The notes beneath the pieces are model-generated. The model had not been told where the DNA came from and searched no databases. It saw only the letters and a list, made by a program, of their open reading frames with translations. Both the position numbers and the translations under genes were made by a program. A DNA stretch of 32,173 nucleotides from Lachnospiraceae bacterium (lineage in GTDB: Bacteria; Bacillota; Clostridia; Lachnospirales; Lachnospiraceae), in the NCBI GenBank assembly GCA_014804355.1, contig JAAUZY010000094.1, positions 1-32,173 of the forward strand, given 5' to 3'. Numbering within the stretch: the first letter of the stretch is position 1; each line of letters opens with the position of its first letter. Below, piece by piece: positions 6,962 through 16,558 of this stretch.

Positions 6962-7828
6962 TTACTCCTTCACACCACCGAGTGCAACACCCGCGATGAT
7001 ATACTTGGACAGAAGGAAATATACAACGAAGATCGGCATGATCGTTACCACCAGACCTACATAAATGATACCGTGGTCGGAACGGAAACGCTCACCTCTC
7101 ATCTGCTGCACGAACATCGGCAGAGTAAACTTCGCCTGACTCGTAAGCAGCATGGAAGGCGTATAGAAGTTATTCCATGATCCGATGAATGCGAAGATAC
7201 ACTGTGTCGCTACTGCCGGTTTCATCAGCGGCATTGCAATCGTATTAAATGTTCTGAACTCTCCCGATCCGTCAATTCTTGCGGAATCCAGAATCTCAAG
7301 CGGTAGTGCACTGATCATATACTGTCTCATAAAGAATACTGTAGAGGGCGCTGCAATCGCCGGAATGATCAACGGCATATAATTGTTACCCCAGCCGATC
7401 TGGTATATAAACCGGAAGAAACCGATGGAAGAAACCTGCACCGGAATCATCATGATCGCCATGATGAACGCCCATGCAAAATTAGCTCCTCTGAATTTAT
7501 AAGCGGTAACTCCGTATGCCGTCATCGTCGAGAAGTATACAGCCAAAACTGTGGAGCCTCCTGCGATAATCAGACTGTTGGTCATATATCTCCACAGAGG
7601 TACACTCTGGCTCGCCTGATAGAGCAGCTTCTGCCAGTTCTCCATCAGATAGTGGGACGGGATCAGAGTAAAACTGGACTGAATATCCACACTGGTTCTG
7701 GTCGCATTCACGATCATGATCCAGAACGGGATCAAACTCAAAATACACAGGAAGACACAGACCGCATTACGAATGATCTGCTGTATCATAATACTGGCAT
7801 GTAAGCCGCCGTCTTTTTCTTTATTCAT
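6962..7828 (-). CDS. Carbohydrate ABC transporter permease (MalG family)
   Basis: A 288-residue inner-membrane permease with about six membrane segments. The EAA loop that contacts the ATPase is visible as LEILDSARIDGSGEFRTF followed by MPLMKP. The N-terminal periplasmic-loop pattern (LIPFWIMIVNATRTS) is typical of MalG-like subunits of CUT1 importers. It starts 2 nt after the MalF-type gene, so it is translationally coupled. No ATPase gene is in the module; CUT1 systems of Firmicutes often share a MsiK/MsmK-type ATPase encoded elsewhere. Substrate by context: cello-oligosaccharides. Confidence 0.93.
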   Translation of the reverse strand: MNKEKDGGLHASIMIQQIIRNAVCVFLCILSLIPFWIMIVNATRTSVDIQSSFTLIPSHYLMENWQKLLYQASQSVPLWRYMTNSLIIAGGSTVLAVYFSTMTAYGVTAYKFRGANFAWAFIMAIMMIPVQVSSIGFFRFIYQIGWGNNYMPLIIPAIAAPSTVFFMRQYMISALPLEILDSARIDGSGEFRTFNTIAMPLMKPAVATQCIFAFIGSWNNFYTPSMLLTSQAKFTLPMFVQQMRGERFRSDHGIIYVGLVVTIMPIFVVYFLLSKYIIAGVALGGVKE

Positions 7829-7830
7829 GA

Positions 7831-8841
7831 TCAGTTTGCCCCCTTTCTTGCTTTCTGTGCCGCTTTAATGGCTTTCTTCTCCCTGATCTCATCCTTATCC
7901 CTCATGATATAGAACAGTGCAAGGGAGAAGAACAGGGTTACAACGAACAGTACCAGAGAGACCGCCGAAGCCTTACCCATCTGTCTCGCCCCAGTGAAGG
8001 CAAGTTCTCTTATGTACATCGTCATAGTTCTGGTGGTATAATCCGGATCACCATATCCGCTAGTCGTCAACAGCTTCGGGATATCATACATCTGCAGACC
8101 GCCGATTGCGGAGTTTACCAGTGAGAACAGCATGATCGGACGAAGCAGAGGCAGGGTTACACTCTTAAATATCTGCCAGCTTGACGCGCCGTCCACTCTG
8201 GCTGCCTCAAACAGCGACGGGCTGATACCCAGCACACCCGCTGTCAGAACGATCATCGTATTGCCGTACCACATCCAGAAATTGATAAAGGAGATAATAC
8301 TCCTTGTTGCCCATTTCGTAGCCAGAAATTGATAGGGTACATCCCAGATACCGCTGTTTACAAAGAACTGGTTGATCGGTCCGTTCGGGTAATCGAACAG
8401 TTTGTAGAACAGTACGGAGATCGTAGCCGCCGTGATGATGTTAGGCATAAATACAAGGATCTTATATGCACCCTGCGCTTTGATCTTTACTCTCGTATCC
8501 GTAAACCATACTGCCAGAAGCAACGCCAACAGAATCTGCGGCAAGAAGTTCATCAGCCACATGACCAAGGTAGCGCCCAGTGCACGGAAAGTATAGGTAT
8601 CGAACAGCGATCCGTCGCTACCCACGAAGATCGTCGAAAAGTTCTGAAGACCGTTAAAGGTAGGACCCACTTCCACGTTCCACATCGTATCCGTATAATT
8701 TTCACAAAAAGCCAGACCCAGTGTATAGATCAAGGGCCATAACTGGAATATTGCGAATACAATAAAAAACGGAGCAATGAAGTAATATCCATAGCGGCCG
8801 TATTCCACTGTCTTATGCTTATTGCTCTTACTCTTTGCCAT
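7831..8841 (-). CDS. Carbohydrate ABC transporter permease (MalF family)
   Basis: A 336-residue permease with a basic N-terminus (SKSNKHK), a first membrane segment around residues 17-40 and the EAA loop SLFEAARVDGASSWQIFKSVTLPLLRP. The C-terminus is strongly basic (EKKAIKAAQKARKG). Partner of the MalG-type subunit immediately downstream and of the solute-binding lipoprotein upstream. The RBS is AAGGA nine nt before ATG. Confidence 0.93.
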   Translation of the reverse strand: MAKSKSNKHKTVEYGRYGYYFIAPFFIVFAIFQLWPLIYTLGLAFCENYTDTMWNVEVGPTFNGLQNFSTIFVGSDGSLFDTYTFRALGATLVMWLMNFLPQILLALLLAVWFTDTRVKIKAQGAYKILVFMPNIITAATISVLFYKLFDYPNGPINQFFVNSGIWDVPYQFLATKWATRSIISFINFWMWYGNTMIVLTAGVLGISPSLFEAARVDGASSWQIFKSVTLPLLRPIMLFSLVNSAIGGLQMYDIPKLLTTSGYGDPDYTTRTMTMYIRELAFTGARQMGKASAVSLVLFVVTLFFSLALFYIMRDKDEIREKKAIKAAQKARKGAN

Positions 8842-8980
8842 TTCTCCACATCCTTCTTTTTAAATTTTCCTGCCTCTGACCACGCCACAGGCATTTGACA
8901 ATTCTCTGTCAGCCGGAGCACTCTCAAACATCTGTGCCGCGGTCTTCTCTTCTTTTAGTTGTTAAAACTGCTTTTAAATA

Positions 8981-9008
8981 TCTGTACCGGCCGAAAAGCC
9001 GGTACAGA
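8981..9008 (-). promoter_or_regulatory. Intercistronic hairpin between binding-protein and permease genes
   Basis: A perfect 11-bp stem TCTGTACCGGC (8981-8991) / GCCGGTACAGA (8998-9008) with a 6-nt loop and no long T-run. At this position such hairpins usually protect the 3' end of the binding-protein mRNA and reduce read-through, giving more binding protein than permease. Confidence 0.65.
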
Positions 9009-9047
9009 CTTTATTATATTACTTATTCTGTTTTTGACCTTCAATGC

Positions 9048-10472
9048 TTATTCAAATGTCAATGAAGGGAAAGCTTCTGCTACTGCTGACTTGAAGTCTG
9101 CAATAGCTGTCTCTTTATCCTTGTTGCCAAGAGAGTACTCTGTGATCTGTGTACCAAGGAGATCGTTAACCTTCTGGTCATATGCGCTCATGAAGGATAC
9201 ATCTACATTGTCCGCCAGCGGGGAGAATACTGCGATGAAGTCCTGACCGCCTAAGAAGTCGTATGCGCCTGCACCCTGATCAGACAGAGTCTGCATAGCC
9301 GTCTTGTTGTTTACATAGTCCAGAGTCTCGGAAGACATCGTTGTCATGATCTCTGTATCACAGCACAGGCTCTTCATGATCTGTCCAGCCAGCTCTTTAT
9401 CGGAACATCCTGCTGTTGCGCCTAACCATGTACCACCCCAGTAGTAAGGCATCGGACCCTGGCACATATTCCAAAGACCATAAGTACCTTCGCCTACAGC
9501 AGAGCCGCCGCAGTTAGCCTTGATCGTCCAGTGTAAGAACCATGTACATCCGAAGTAACCAAATACAGCGTCTGTGGAAGGACCGGCATTCCACTCGTCA
9601 GTCCACGTGGTTGTCTTCTGTGTAAGGTCTTCCTCTTCCAGAGTCTTACACATATCCATGTACTGCTCCATGATCGGATCCATACGGAATACGCCGCTGT
9701 CGTCTACCCAAGGATTCTCCATGTTGGATCTAAATACTTCTGCGATATCGCCGTTAGAAGAAAGGATTCTTGTAGCATCGCCGGATTTGTCTTTGATCTC
9801 ATGAGCTGTAGCTACGAAATCATCCCATGTGCTGATCTTAGCCTGCATCTCCTCAGGGCTTGTTACACCGAGAAGGCTCTCAGCAAGGTCAGTTCTGTAC
9901 ATAAATGCACCGGGACATGCCTGCCATGAAAGACCCTTTATGCTGCCGTTTCTCTTATCAGTAGCAACCGTGATTGTGTAAGGATACATCTCGCCAAGGT
10001 CGCTCTCAGAAAGACCAAGATCAGTAATCGGTAATGTCTGATCGGAATTGGTATACTTCATGATGTAAGCTGCCTCGAAAGCGATGATGTCAGGATAGTC
10101 CTCTGCATCGGGAGCCTGTAACAGCTGGTCGATTCTCTCCTGATAGATACCGGAGTCACCAACGTTTACATACTCTACTCTGTCTTCCATACCCGGATTA
10201 GCTGCGAATACATACGCAAGTCTCTCCTGTAACTCTGTGTTCCAAGAATAGATATAGAACTTGTCGCCAGAAGATGCGCTGTCTGCTGCATCATCAGCCG
10301 GAGCTGCATCGTCAGCCGGAGCTGCGTCATCAGCCGGAGCTGCATCATCAGTCGATGCTACGTTGTCAGTTGCAGGTGTGGAAGCTGATCCTCCGTCATT
10401 TCCACCACAGCCTGAAAGCACACTTGCGATCATGGCTGTTGAAAGAATTACACTAAGTAACTTTTTCTTCAT
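9048..10472 (-). CDS. Sugar-binding lipoprotein of the ABC importer
   Basis: A 474-residue extracellular solute-binding protein (SBP_bac type). The signal peptide MKKKLLSVILSTAMIASVLSGC gives a lipobox at Cys22. It is followed by an Asp/Ala/Pro linker with tandem APADDA units (about residues 44-62). The mature domain is rich in Trp and Tyr (WNTEL, TTTWTDEWN, GYFGCTWFLHWT, YYWGGTWLGA), as expected for carbohydrate stacking. RBS GGGAGG. It is the first gene of the transporter operon; LacI lies 92 nt upstream in the same direction and the GH94 phosphorylase is divergent, so cellobiose or cellodextrin is the likely ligand. Confidence 0.93.
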   Translation of the reverse strand: MKKKLLSVILSTAMIASVLSGCGGNDGGSASTPATDNVASTDDAAPADDAAPADDAAPADDAADSASSGDKFYIYSWNTELQERLAYVFAANPGMEDRVEYVNVGDSGIYQERIDQLLQAPDAEDYPDIIAFEAAYIMKYTNSDQTLPITDLGLSESDLGEMYPYTITVATDKRNGSIKGLSWQACPGAFMYRTDLAESLLGVTSPEEMQAKISTWDDFVATAHEIKDKSGDATRILSSNGDIAEVFRSNMENPWVDDSGVFRMDPIMEQYMDMCKTLEEEDLTQKTTTWTDEWNAGPSTDAVFGYFGCTWFLHWTIKANCGGSAVGEGTYGLWNMCQGPMPYYWGGTWLGATAGCSDKELAGQIMKSLCCDTEIMTTMSSETLDYVNNKTAMQTLSDQGAGAYDFLGGQDFIAVFSPLADNVDVSFMSAYDQKVNDLLGTQITEYSLGNKDKETAIADFKSAVAEAFPSLTFE

Positions 10473-10500
10473 AAATAATTTCCTCCCTTTGAGAATATTT

Positions 10501-10556
10501 TGATATTGCTATCAAGTTACTTCTGCATTTATTTTTATTATCAGTAGAAACTGATA
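10501..10556. promoter_or_regulatory. Two TGATA/TATCA dyads upstream of the binding-protein gene
   Basis: TGATA-TTGC-TATCA (10501-10514) and TATCAGT-AGAA-ACTGATA (10539-10556) lie in the 92-bp gap between the LacI stop and the binding-protein start. Either could be an operator; the second could also be the LacI mRNA 3' hairpin, although no T-run follows. A minus-strand -10-like GATAAT overlaps the second dyad. Confidence 0.4.
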
Positions 10557-10564
10557 TAAATGCC

Positions 10565-11584
10565 TCATCTTAGCCTAGCTACCGAATTACCTTCATACAC
10601 TTCTCCCTCCACGACGATCTGTTCAATCAACGTCGTTTTCGGATGCTCGATCAGGCTGATGACTTTCTCGGCTGCTCTCCTGCCGAGCTGTGTCGTGTCC
10701 TGTTTCAGTGTTGTCAGCTTCGGTTCTATATGTCTTGCGATCCTGATTCCATCGAATCCCACTACTGAAATATCATCCGGAATGCGCAATCCCCGTTCCT
10801 TAATCACATTAATGCCGCCATAGCAGGCAAAATCATCGGGGTAAAATATACATGTGGGAGGCTCCTTCAGATCCAGAAGTTCTGCCGTCGCCACACCGGA
10901 TGTCTTAGTGTCTCTGTACGCAGAGGCCTTTATGTACTCATCTGGAATCTTTAATCCCAGATCTTCCGCCGTCTTGTAGAAGGAAGCCAGCCTTCTCTGA
11001 GTAATCGCAGATGTGGAATTAGCGCCATGGATATAAGCGATTCTGCGGTGTCCTTTATCGTATACATACTGTACAAGTTCCCGCATTCCCTTCACGTTAT
11101 CTGACACCACCGCACACACATTATTAAATATGTGGTCAATCGTAACAGTGGGAATACTGCTGTTCACCAGTTCAAGCACTTCCGGATCATAGAAGTTGAC
11201 GCATACGAGAACCACGCCATCAAAACCTCTGTACCTGCAATGTTCCAGATAGGACATTCTATTGGGTCTTGTTCTGCACCCGTTGACAAAAGTAATGTCA
11301 TATCCTTTCTCCTCTGCCGCGCTTTTCAGACTATCCAGAACGCCCGCAAAAAAATCATGTGTCAGACCGCTGTGGTCATCCTCCTCGAATAGCACTCCCA
11401 GATTGTGCGTACGGTTCGTCTTAAGCGCCTTCGCCGCCGAGTTGGGAAAGTACCCCATCTGTTTTGCTACCTGCCTGACGCGGTTCTTAGTCTCCGCGCC
11501 GATGTCAGCGTGATCGTTCAGTGCCTTGCTTACAGTTGCCACGGAAACTCCACACGCGACCGAAATATCTTTCATCGATACCAT
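10565..11584 (-). CDS. LacI-family transcriptional regulator of the cellobiose module
   Basis: A 339-residue repressor. The N-terminal HTH is canonical: MKDISVACGVSVATVSKALN, then the hinge region (GYFPNSAAKALK) and a periplasmic-binding-like sensor domain (from NLGVLFEED to the C-terminus) with GHRRIAYIHG and the DDISVVGFDG motif. It probably represses the transporter and phosphorylase genes and is released by a cello-sugar. RBS AGGAG precedes ATG. Three operator-like sites lie in the divergent gap, one close to its own promoter, suggesting autoregulation. Confidence 0.94.
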   Translation of the reverse strand: MVSMKDISVACGVSVATVSKALNDHADIGAETKNRVRQVAKQMGYFPNSAAKALKTNRTHNLGVLFEEDDHSGLTHDFFAGVLDSLKSAAEEKGYDITFVNGCRTRPNRMSYLEHCRYRGFDGVVLVCVNFYDPEVLELVNSSIPTVTIDHIFNNVCAVVSDNVKGMRELVQYVYDKGHRRIAYIHGANSTSAITQRRLASFYKTAEDLGLKIPDEYIKASAYRDTKTSGVATAELLDLKEPPTCIFYPDDFACYGGINVIKERGLRIPDDISVVGFDGIRIARHIEPKLTTLKQDTTQLGRRAAEKVISLIEHPKTTLIEQIVVEGEVYEGNSVARLR

Positions 11585-11717
11585 AACTGTAAGCTCCTGT
11601 CTTCTCTTACATCTACGGCTCCTTCACGGTTCTCATCTTAATATCCTGTATCTACTGCTCTACTCTTATGCCCTAGACTTTGATTTCGATAATTCCATGA
11701 AACAAGCCTTTTATATC

Positions 11718-11729
11718 TTAATCGTTTTC
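11718..11729. promoter_or_regulatory. LacI-type operator candidate A
   Basis: TTAATCGTTTTC, identical to the copy at 12077-12088. It lies just downstream of a possible minus-strand LacI promoter (TTGCAA at 11761-11766, AT-rich -10 around 11738-11745), fitting autorepression. Confidence 0.55.
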
Positions 11730-11891
11730 GTAATTACAGTCTATATCACTTTTGACAGTTTTGCAAGAGAAACTTTAATTTTTTTGTTCAGTTTTTATAT
11801 TTTTGTATAATTTACACAGTTTCGAAACCTGTTTTTTAACACCTTCTTACAAATTTATTCACATTCTGTTTACATTTGCCCCGAAAGCCTA

Positions 11892-11903
11892 TTAAACGTT
11901 TTC
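11892..11903. promoter_or_regulatory. LacI-type operator candidate B
   Basis: TTAAACGTTTTC, one base different from copies A and C and the most symmetric (AAACGTTT core with central CG as in LacI-family operators). It lies about 50 bp upstream of the -35 box of the phosphorylase promoter. Confidence 0.55.
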
Positions 11904-11955
11904 GTCGATTACGCTGAATACTTCCTTTTTCTTCCTTCCGATGGTACGATTATGA

Positions 11956-11984
11956 TTGCAATTCCTTTCTGTATTATGTATAAT
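11956..11984 (+). promoter_or_regulatory. Promoter of the cellobiose phosphorylase gene
   Basis: TTGCAA (11956-11961), a 17-nt spacer and TATAAT (11979-11984). It predicts a 5' untranslated region of about 160 nt that contains operator C. Confidence 0.7.
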
Positions 11985-12076
11985 TGCATCATCATTATAT
12001 TTTGTATATTTTCCGTGCACTTCATTTTTTTATCTTTTAACGGTGCACGGGCACAATATACAGCTTCACATTTATC

Positions 12077-12088
12077 TTAATCGTTTTC
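12077..12088. promoter_or_regulatory. LacI-type operator candidate C
   Basis: TTAATCGTTTTC, within the shared 16-mer ATCTTAATCGTTTTC-type context of site A. Located about 85 bp downstream of the predicted transcription start, where binding would form a roadblock or a loop with site B (185 bp away). Confidence 0.55.
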
Positions 12089-12150
12089 TGTATTTCGCTT
12101 CACATGTTTCATATATCAACAAAACATCAACAGAAAAGGAGAAAATCACT

Positions 12151-14586
12151 ATGAAATTTGGCTATTTCGATGACGCCAACCGCGAATACGTCATCACAAC
12201 CCCTAAGACCCCTTTACCGTGGATCAACTATTTAGGATGCAATGAATTCTTCAGTCTGATCTCCAACACCTGCGGCGGCTATACCTTCTATAAAGATGCC
12301 AAGCTGCTGCGCATGACCCGTTACCGTTACAATGATGTACCGAATGACATCAACGGTAAATACTTCTATATTAAAGACGGCAATACCGTATGGAATCCGG
12401 GCTGGAAACCTACCCAGACAGAACTTGACAGTTACGAGTGCCGCCACGGCATCGGATACAGTCGTTTTACCGGTAAGAAGAATGATGTGGAAGCCTCCGT
12501 GCTCACATTCGTTCCCATGGACGACAACTGCGAGATCAGTCAGGTAAAGCTGGCGAATACTGGCAGCGCTTCCAAGTCAGTATCCCTTTTCTCATATGTA
12601 GAGTGGTGTCTGTGGAACGCGGATGATGATTCCCGGAATTTCCAGCGCAACTTAAGCACCGGCGAGGTAGAGGTGATCGGCTCCACCATTTATCATAAGA
12701 CAGAATACAGAGAGCGCAGAAATCATTATGCGGTATATTCCGTCAACACAACTGTAGACGGATTTGATACAAGCCGTGACGCTTTCCTCGGTGCATACCG
12801 CGGCGTTGCCAATCCGGAAGTTGTGGAGAACGGCAAAGCAACGAATTCTATCGCGCGGGGCTGGTCTCCTATCGCGTCACACCAGATTAACGTGACGCTC
12901 GCTCCCGGCGAATCCAAGTCCTATGTCTTTGTCTTAGGATATATAGAGAATCCGGAAGATGATAAGTGGGAGTCCCACAATGTTATTAATAAGAAGCCTG
13001 CCAATGCCATGCTGGCAAAATACCAGACCGACGCCGACGTGGACAAGGCTTTTGCCGCTCTGAACGCGTACTGGGGCGATCTTTTATCCAAATACAGCGT
13101 GAAATCTTCAAATGACAAAGTTGACCGTATGGTCAATATCTGGAATCAGTATCAATGTATGGTAACCTTCAACATGTCCCGTTCCGCTTCCTATTATGAA
13201 TCCGGTATCGGACGCGGCATGGGCTTTAGGGATTCCTGTCAGGATCTCTTAGGTTTCGTACATCTGATCCCTGACCGTGCAAGACAGAGAATCATCGATA
13301 TCGCTTCCACACAGTTCGAAGACGGCAGCGCATATCACCAGTACCAGCCTTTGACGAAGAAAGGTAACTCCGACATCGGCAGCGGCTTCAATGATGATCC
13401 CTTATGGCTGATCGCCGGCACATCCGCCTATGTTCGTGAGAGCGGTGATACGTCCATCCTTACTGAGATGGTTCCGTTTGACAACGACATGAACGCGGCA
13501 AAACCGCTGATGAATCACTTGAAACGCTCCTTTGATTACATTGTAAATCACAAGGGTCCTCATAACTTACCGCTGATCGGGCGTGCAGACTGGAACGACT
13601 GTCTGAACTTAAACTGCTTCTCCGAGCATCCCGGCGAGTCCTTCCAGACTTTCGGACCTTCCGAGGGACCTGTTGCGGAATCCGTATTTATTGCCGGCAT
13701 GTTTGTAAAATACGGCGAAGAATATGCACAGTTATGTGAGCTGATGGGCGACCAGGCGGAAGCTGATTATGCCCGCGCGGAAGTAAAGAAAATGTATGAT
13801 GCCGTGTTAAAAGACGGCTGGGACGGCGACTGGTTCGTACGCGCATACGATGCTTACGGCAAGAAGATCGGTTCCAAAGAATGTGACGAAGGACAGATCT
13901 ACATTGAGTCAAACGGTTTCTGTCCGCTTGCCGGCATCGGCGTCGAAGAAGGACTTGCCGAGAAAGCGCTTGATTCCGTAAAGGAAAAACTGGATACCGA
14001 ATACGGCGTTATGATCTTACAGCCCGCATACACCAGATATCATCTGGAGCTGGGTGAGATTTCTTCCTATCCGCCGGGATATAAAGAGAATGCCGGTATC
14101 TTCTGCCACAACAATCCCTGGGTTTCCATCGCGGAGACAGTGATCGGACGTGGCGACAGAGCTTTCGAGATCTACCGCAAGACCTGTCCCGCTTATGTGG
14201 AGGAGTTCAGCGAAATCCACAAGACAGAACCTTATGTATATTCCCAGATGGTAGCCGGCGCAGACGCTCAGATTCCGGGCGAGGCGAAGAACAGCTGGCT
14301 CACCGGTACGGCGGCATGGACTTTCGTCAATGTATCACAGCACATTCTGGGCGTATATCCCACGCACAAGGGACTCAGCATCAATCCCTGCGTACCGAAG
14401 GGCTTCGGCGATTTCGAGCTGACCAGAAAATTCCGCGAAGGCACTTACAACATTAAGGTCGTAAATCCTGACAACGTGGAGAAGGGTGTGAAGTCTATCA
14501 CTGTGGACGGACAGACTCTGGAAGGCTGTGTTGTTCCTTATGAAAAAGGAAAGACGAGTTATGATGTTGTTGTAACTATGGGTTAA
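12151..14586 (+). CDS. cbp: Cellobiose phosphorylase (GH94)
   Basis: An 811-residue cytoplasmic enzyme that converts cellobiose and phosphate to glucose 1-phosphate and glucose. The sequence matches the clostridial cellobiose phosphorylase pattern throughout: [80 protein letters not shown] (catalytic Asp in the ADWND motif, residues 480-483), [18 protein letters not shown] and [13 protein letters not shown]; length and C-terminus also agree. The frame is open upstream, but GGAG precedes this ATG and family similarity starts here. It is divergent from lacI and the importer. Confidence 0.97.
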   Translation: MKFGYFDDANREYVITTPKTPLPWINYLGCNEFFSLISNTCGGYTFYKDAKLLRMTRYRYNDVPNDINGKYFYIKDGNTVWNPGWKPTQTELDSYECRHGIGYSRFTGKKNDVEASVLTFVPMDDNCEISQVKLANTGSASKSVSLFSYVEWCLWNADDDSRNFQRNLSTGEVEVIGSTIYHKTEYRERRNHYAVYSVNTTVDGFDTSRDAFLGAYRGVANPEVVENGKATNSIARGWSPIASHQINVTLAPGESKSYVFVLGYIENPEDDKWESHNVINKKPANAMLAKYQTDADVDKAFAALNAYWGDLLSKYSVKSSNDKVDRMVNIWNQYQCMVTFNMSRSASYYESGIGRGMGFRDSCQDLLGFVHLIPDRARQRIIDIASTQFEDGSAYHQYQPLTKKGNSDIGSGFNDDPLWLIAGTSAYVRESGDTSILTEMVPFDNDMNAAKPLMNHLKRSFDYIVNHKGPHNLPLIGRADWNDCLNLNCFSEHPGESFQTFGPSEGPVAESVFIAGMFVKYGEEYAQLCELMGDQAEADYARAEVKKMYDAVLKDGWDGDWFVRAYDAYGKKIGSKECDEGQIYIESNGFCPLAGIGVEEGLAEKALDSVKEKLDTEYGVMILQPAYTRYHLELGEISSYPPGYKENAGIFCHNNPWVSIAETVIGRGDRAFEIYRKTCPAYVEEFSEIHKTEPYVYSQMVAGADAQIPGEAKNSWLTGTAAWTFVNVSQHILGVYPTHKGLSINPCVPKGFGDFELTRKFREGTYNIKVVNPDNVEKGVKSITVDGQTLEGCVVPYEKGKTSYDVVVTMG

Positions 14587-14595
14587 AAAAGGAAC

Positions 14596-14663
14596 GCCTT
14601 TACAGATAGAAAATTCTCCGTCGGCACGCTTTCGCTCCTTGAGAATTTTCTATTTGTAAAGGC
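14596..14663 (+). repeat. 23-bp-stem hairpin after the phosphorylase gene
   Basis: 14596-14618 pairs with 14641-14663 with a single G-T wobble. The 22-nt loop contains CGTCGGCACGCT. There is no T-run after it, so it is more likely an mRNA 3'-end stabiliser or mobile repeat than a terminator. The loop motif also occurs in the 6732-6858 element, and a close relative (TCGGCACGCTCTC) at 6908-6919. Confidence 0.65.
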
Positions 14664-14683
14664 TGGTTATTGACTAGAATACC

Positions 14684-14719
14684 AAATCCGCATACATGAT
14701 ATTGTATGCGGATTTTTTT
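14684..14719 (+). terminator. Intrinsic terminator of the phosphorylase gene
   Basis: AAATCCGCATACA (14684-14696) pairs with TGTATGCGGATTT (14703-14715), with a 6-nt loop and a run of seven T (14713-14719). Confidence 0.9.
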
Positions 14720-14782
14720 GTTGGCACAAGTTTTGCAAAAGGACTTGTTTTTGTGTTTGAGATGTGACAAAATATGATTTGC

Positions 14783-14807
14783 AAACTCTAACCACAGGTT
14801 ATAGTTT
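14783..14807 (+). promoter_or_regulatory. MerR-type operator dyad upstream of the merR gene
   Basis: AAACTCTAACC (14783-14793) and GGTTATAGTTT (14797-14807) form an inverted repeat with one mismatch and a 3-nt centre. TTGCAA at 14780-14785 could be the -35 box. Placement between -35 and -10 elements is typical of MerR autoregulation. Confidence 0.6.
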
Positions 14808-14839
14808 TATATCTTTTATATAGCAGGAGCACTACAGCA

Positions 14840-15661
14840 ATGAGTCAGTACATGTCCATCGGAAAAGTTTCAAAGCAGAAAAATGTCAGCATCAAATCCC
14901 TTCGATACTATGATCAGATCGGCATCCTGAAACCGGCCTTTGTCAACACGGAGACCAACTACCGGTATTATACGCAGGAGCAGCTCTATCTGCTGGATGC
15001 CATCACAGTCTGTATCAAGCTGGGAATTCCGTTAAAAGATCTGAATCATTATGTGGACCACAACTCCATCAATCTGCAGAAACTCCTGTATGACGGCAAG
15101 ATTCTCGCAGAACAGAAGATTATGGACATACATAACTGTCTGGGCACCTTGCAGGCGACACTCCAGAATATGGGCAGTTCCGTCACCGGTATGGCTAAGA
15201 TTCCCGAAAGCAAAAGCGGCATCCTGCTGCCGGACGGATTCTACCACAGCAGTGTGGAACAACGCACGCTGCTCACGGTTCCTCTCGATGAGATGGACAC
15301 CCCCAAGTACTACGGCCAGCATATTCTGCGGCTGTTTGTCACTGCACAACAGCAGGGTCTCGCAGCTTCTTATCCGTCCGGTGTCCTGCACGAATATACG
15401 AACGGCAGCTATCGCCGCCACATGTTCCTGACACTCTCCGGTGCTGCGGAAGGACAGAACGGAATCCGCACATTGTCCGCCGGCAGCTATGCCTGCCGCA
15501 GAATCTCTACTCATATGTCAGACTTTGATTCTGTAAAAGCGGAAATGAAGGAAGTGCTAAAAGGCACTGATTTCTGTATCATAGAGACCGATACCTTGTC
15601 CGAAGAGAATAAGAAAGACGGATATCCTTTTGAACTGGAATATTACATTGCCAGGGGTTAA
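14840..15661 (+). CDS. MerR-family transcriptional regulator with effector domain
   Basis: A 273-residue activator-type regulator. The winged HTH is at residues 1-72 (MSIGKVSKQKNVSIKSLRYYDQIGILKP, NYRYYTQEQL, LGIPLKDL). A dimerisation helix (about 80-120) and a C-terminal ligand domain (about 135-270, ending FELEYYIARG) resemble BmrR/GyrI-like drug-binding regulators. RBS AGGAG. Its stop shares TTAA with the stop of the convergent pyridoxal kinase gene (4-bp overlap). The target is not evident nearby; its operator lies in its own promoter. Confidence 0.88.
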   Translation: MSQYMSIGKVSKQKNVSIKSLRYYDQIGILKPAFVNTETNYRYYTQEQLYLLDAITVCIKLGIPLKDLNHYVDHNSINLQKLLYDGKILAEQKIMDIHNCLGTLQATLQNMGSSVTGMAKIPESKSGILLPDGFYHSSVEQRTLLTVPLDEMDTPKYYGQHILRLFVTAQQQGLAASYPSGVLHEYTNGSYRRHMFLTLSGAAEGQNGIRTLSAGSYACRRISTHMSDFDSVKAEMKEVLKGTDFCIIETDTLSEENKKDGYPFELEYYIARG

Positions 15662-16482
15662 TCCCGTTTCAACTGATACAATATCTCTTCAAAGCATACG
15701 CCGTCGGGTTTCGGAACTGCCTGTTCCTCCGTGCGCAGTATGCATTTCTTGACGAATCCCGATGCCTTGCGGACAGATTTGTGGAAAGGCACACCGTTCA
15801 CACCATCCGCCGCGATAACGGAAGAGAACACATCTCCTGTGCCGGAACGCTCCGTGCCCACCTTATGGGTACGAATGATCTGCGGTTCCGCTCCCTGCTC
15901 ATATACATAATTGGCAATAAATCCGCCCTGTGGGATTCCCGTAATCACCACTCTCTCCGGCCCCATAGCCGCGATCTGCTCCGCCATGGCGTGTAACTCT
16001 TTCTTGCGCCACACACCATCCCGATACGGCATATCCGCCAATCTGCATGCCTCTGTCAGATTCGGCGTCGTAATATGTGCCTGTCCGATCAATTCCCGCA
16101 TCTGAATGCATAACTCTTCTGTATAGGTAGAGTATAGCCTTCCGTGATCGCCCATAACAGGGTCCACGATCACCATAGTCCCCTCCTTCGAGAAATCACG
16201 GATAAATCTCTTCACCACCGCGATCTGTTCCACGGAACCTAAGAATCCGGTCGTGATCCCGTCAAACCGAAGTCCCAGCTTCCTCCAGTTCCCGATATAC
16301 TCTTCCATCCGATCTGTGTAATTGTCCATATAATAATTGGGGTATCCCATATGATTCGACAGAATCGCCGTAGGAACCGGGCAGCACTGCACGCCCATAT
16401 ATGATATGATCGGGAGTGCCACCGTAACGGCGCATCTCCCGAATCCTGATATATCGTTTATTACCGCTATTTTTTTCTGCAC
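15658..16482 (-). CDS. Pyridoxal/pyridoxine/pyridoxamine kinase (PdxY-type, PfkB/ribokinase-like)
   Basis: A 274-residue kinase of vitamin B6 salvage that phosphorylates pyridoxal-type vitamers with ATP. Visible motifs: the N-terminal VINDISGFGRCAVTVALPI (substrate loop), TGFLGS, VDPVMGDHGRLY (PdxY/PdxK signature), TPNLTEAC, and the anion-hole/catalytic GTERSGTGDVFSS with catalytic Asp. The start codon is GTG with GGGG upstream. It converges on merR and shares stop-codon bases with it; neither has a separate terminator. Confidence 0.92.
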   Translation of the reverse strand: MQKKIAVINDISGFGRCAVTVALPIISYMGVQCCPVPTAILSNHMGYPNYYMDNYTDRMEEYIGNWRKLGLRFDGITTGFLGSVEQIAVVKRFIRDFSKEGTMVIVDPVMGDHGRLYSTYTEELCIQMRELIGQAHITTPNLTEACRLADMPYRDGVWRKKELHAMAEQIAAMGPERVVITGIPQGGFIANYVYEQGAEPQIIRTHKVGTERSGTGDVFSSVIAADGVNGVPFHKSVRKASGFVKKCILRTEEQAVPKPDGVCFEEILYQLKRD

Positions 16483-16558
16483 TTGATTCGTTCCCCTGTC
16501 ATGTGTTTATTGCACTCTATTTTACCACAAACACTTTATAAGGGCAACGCGATACTTA

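Noticed and set aside
10261-10350. Tandem GCATCATCAGCCGGAGCT-type repeats, considered as a CRISPR or satellite
   Set aside because: They are in frame inside the binding-protein gene and encode the APADDA linker after the lipoprotein signal; units are contiguous with no spacers.
11956-12150. Upstream extension of the phosphorylase reading frame by 65 codons
   Set aside because: It covers the promoter and operator C, has no family similarity, and the GGAG-supported ATG at 12151 matches the known N-terminus.
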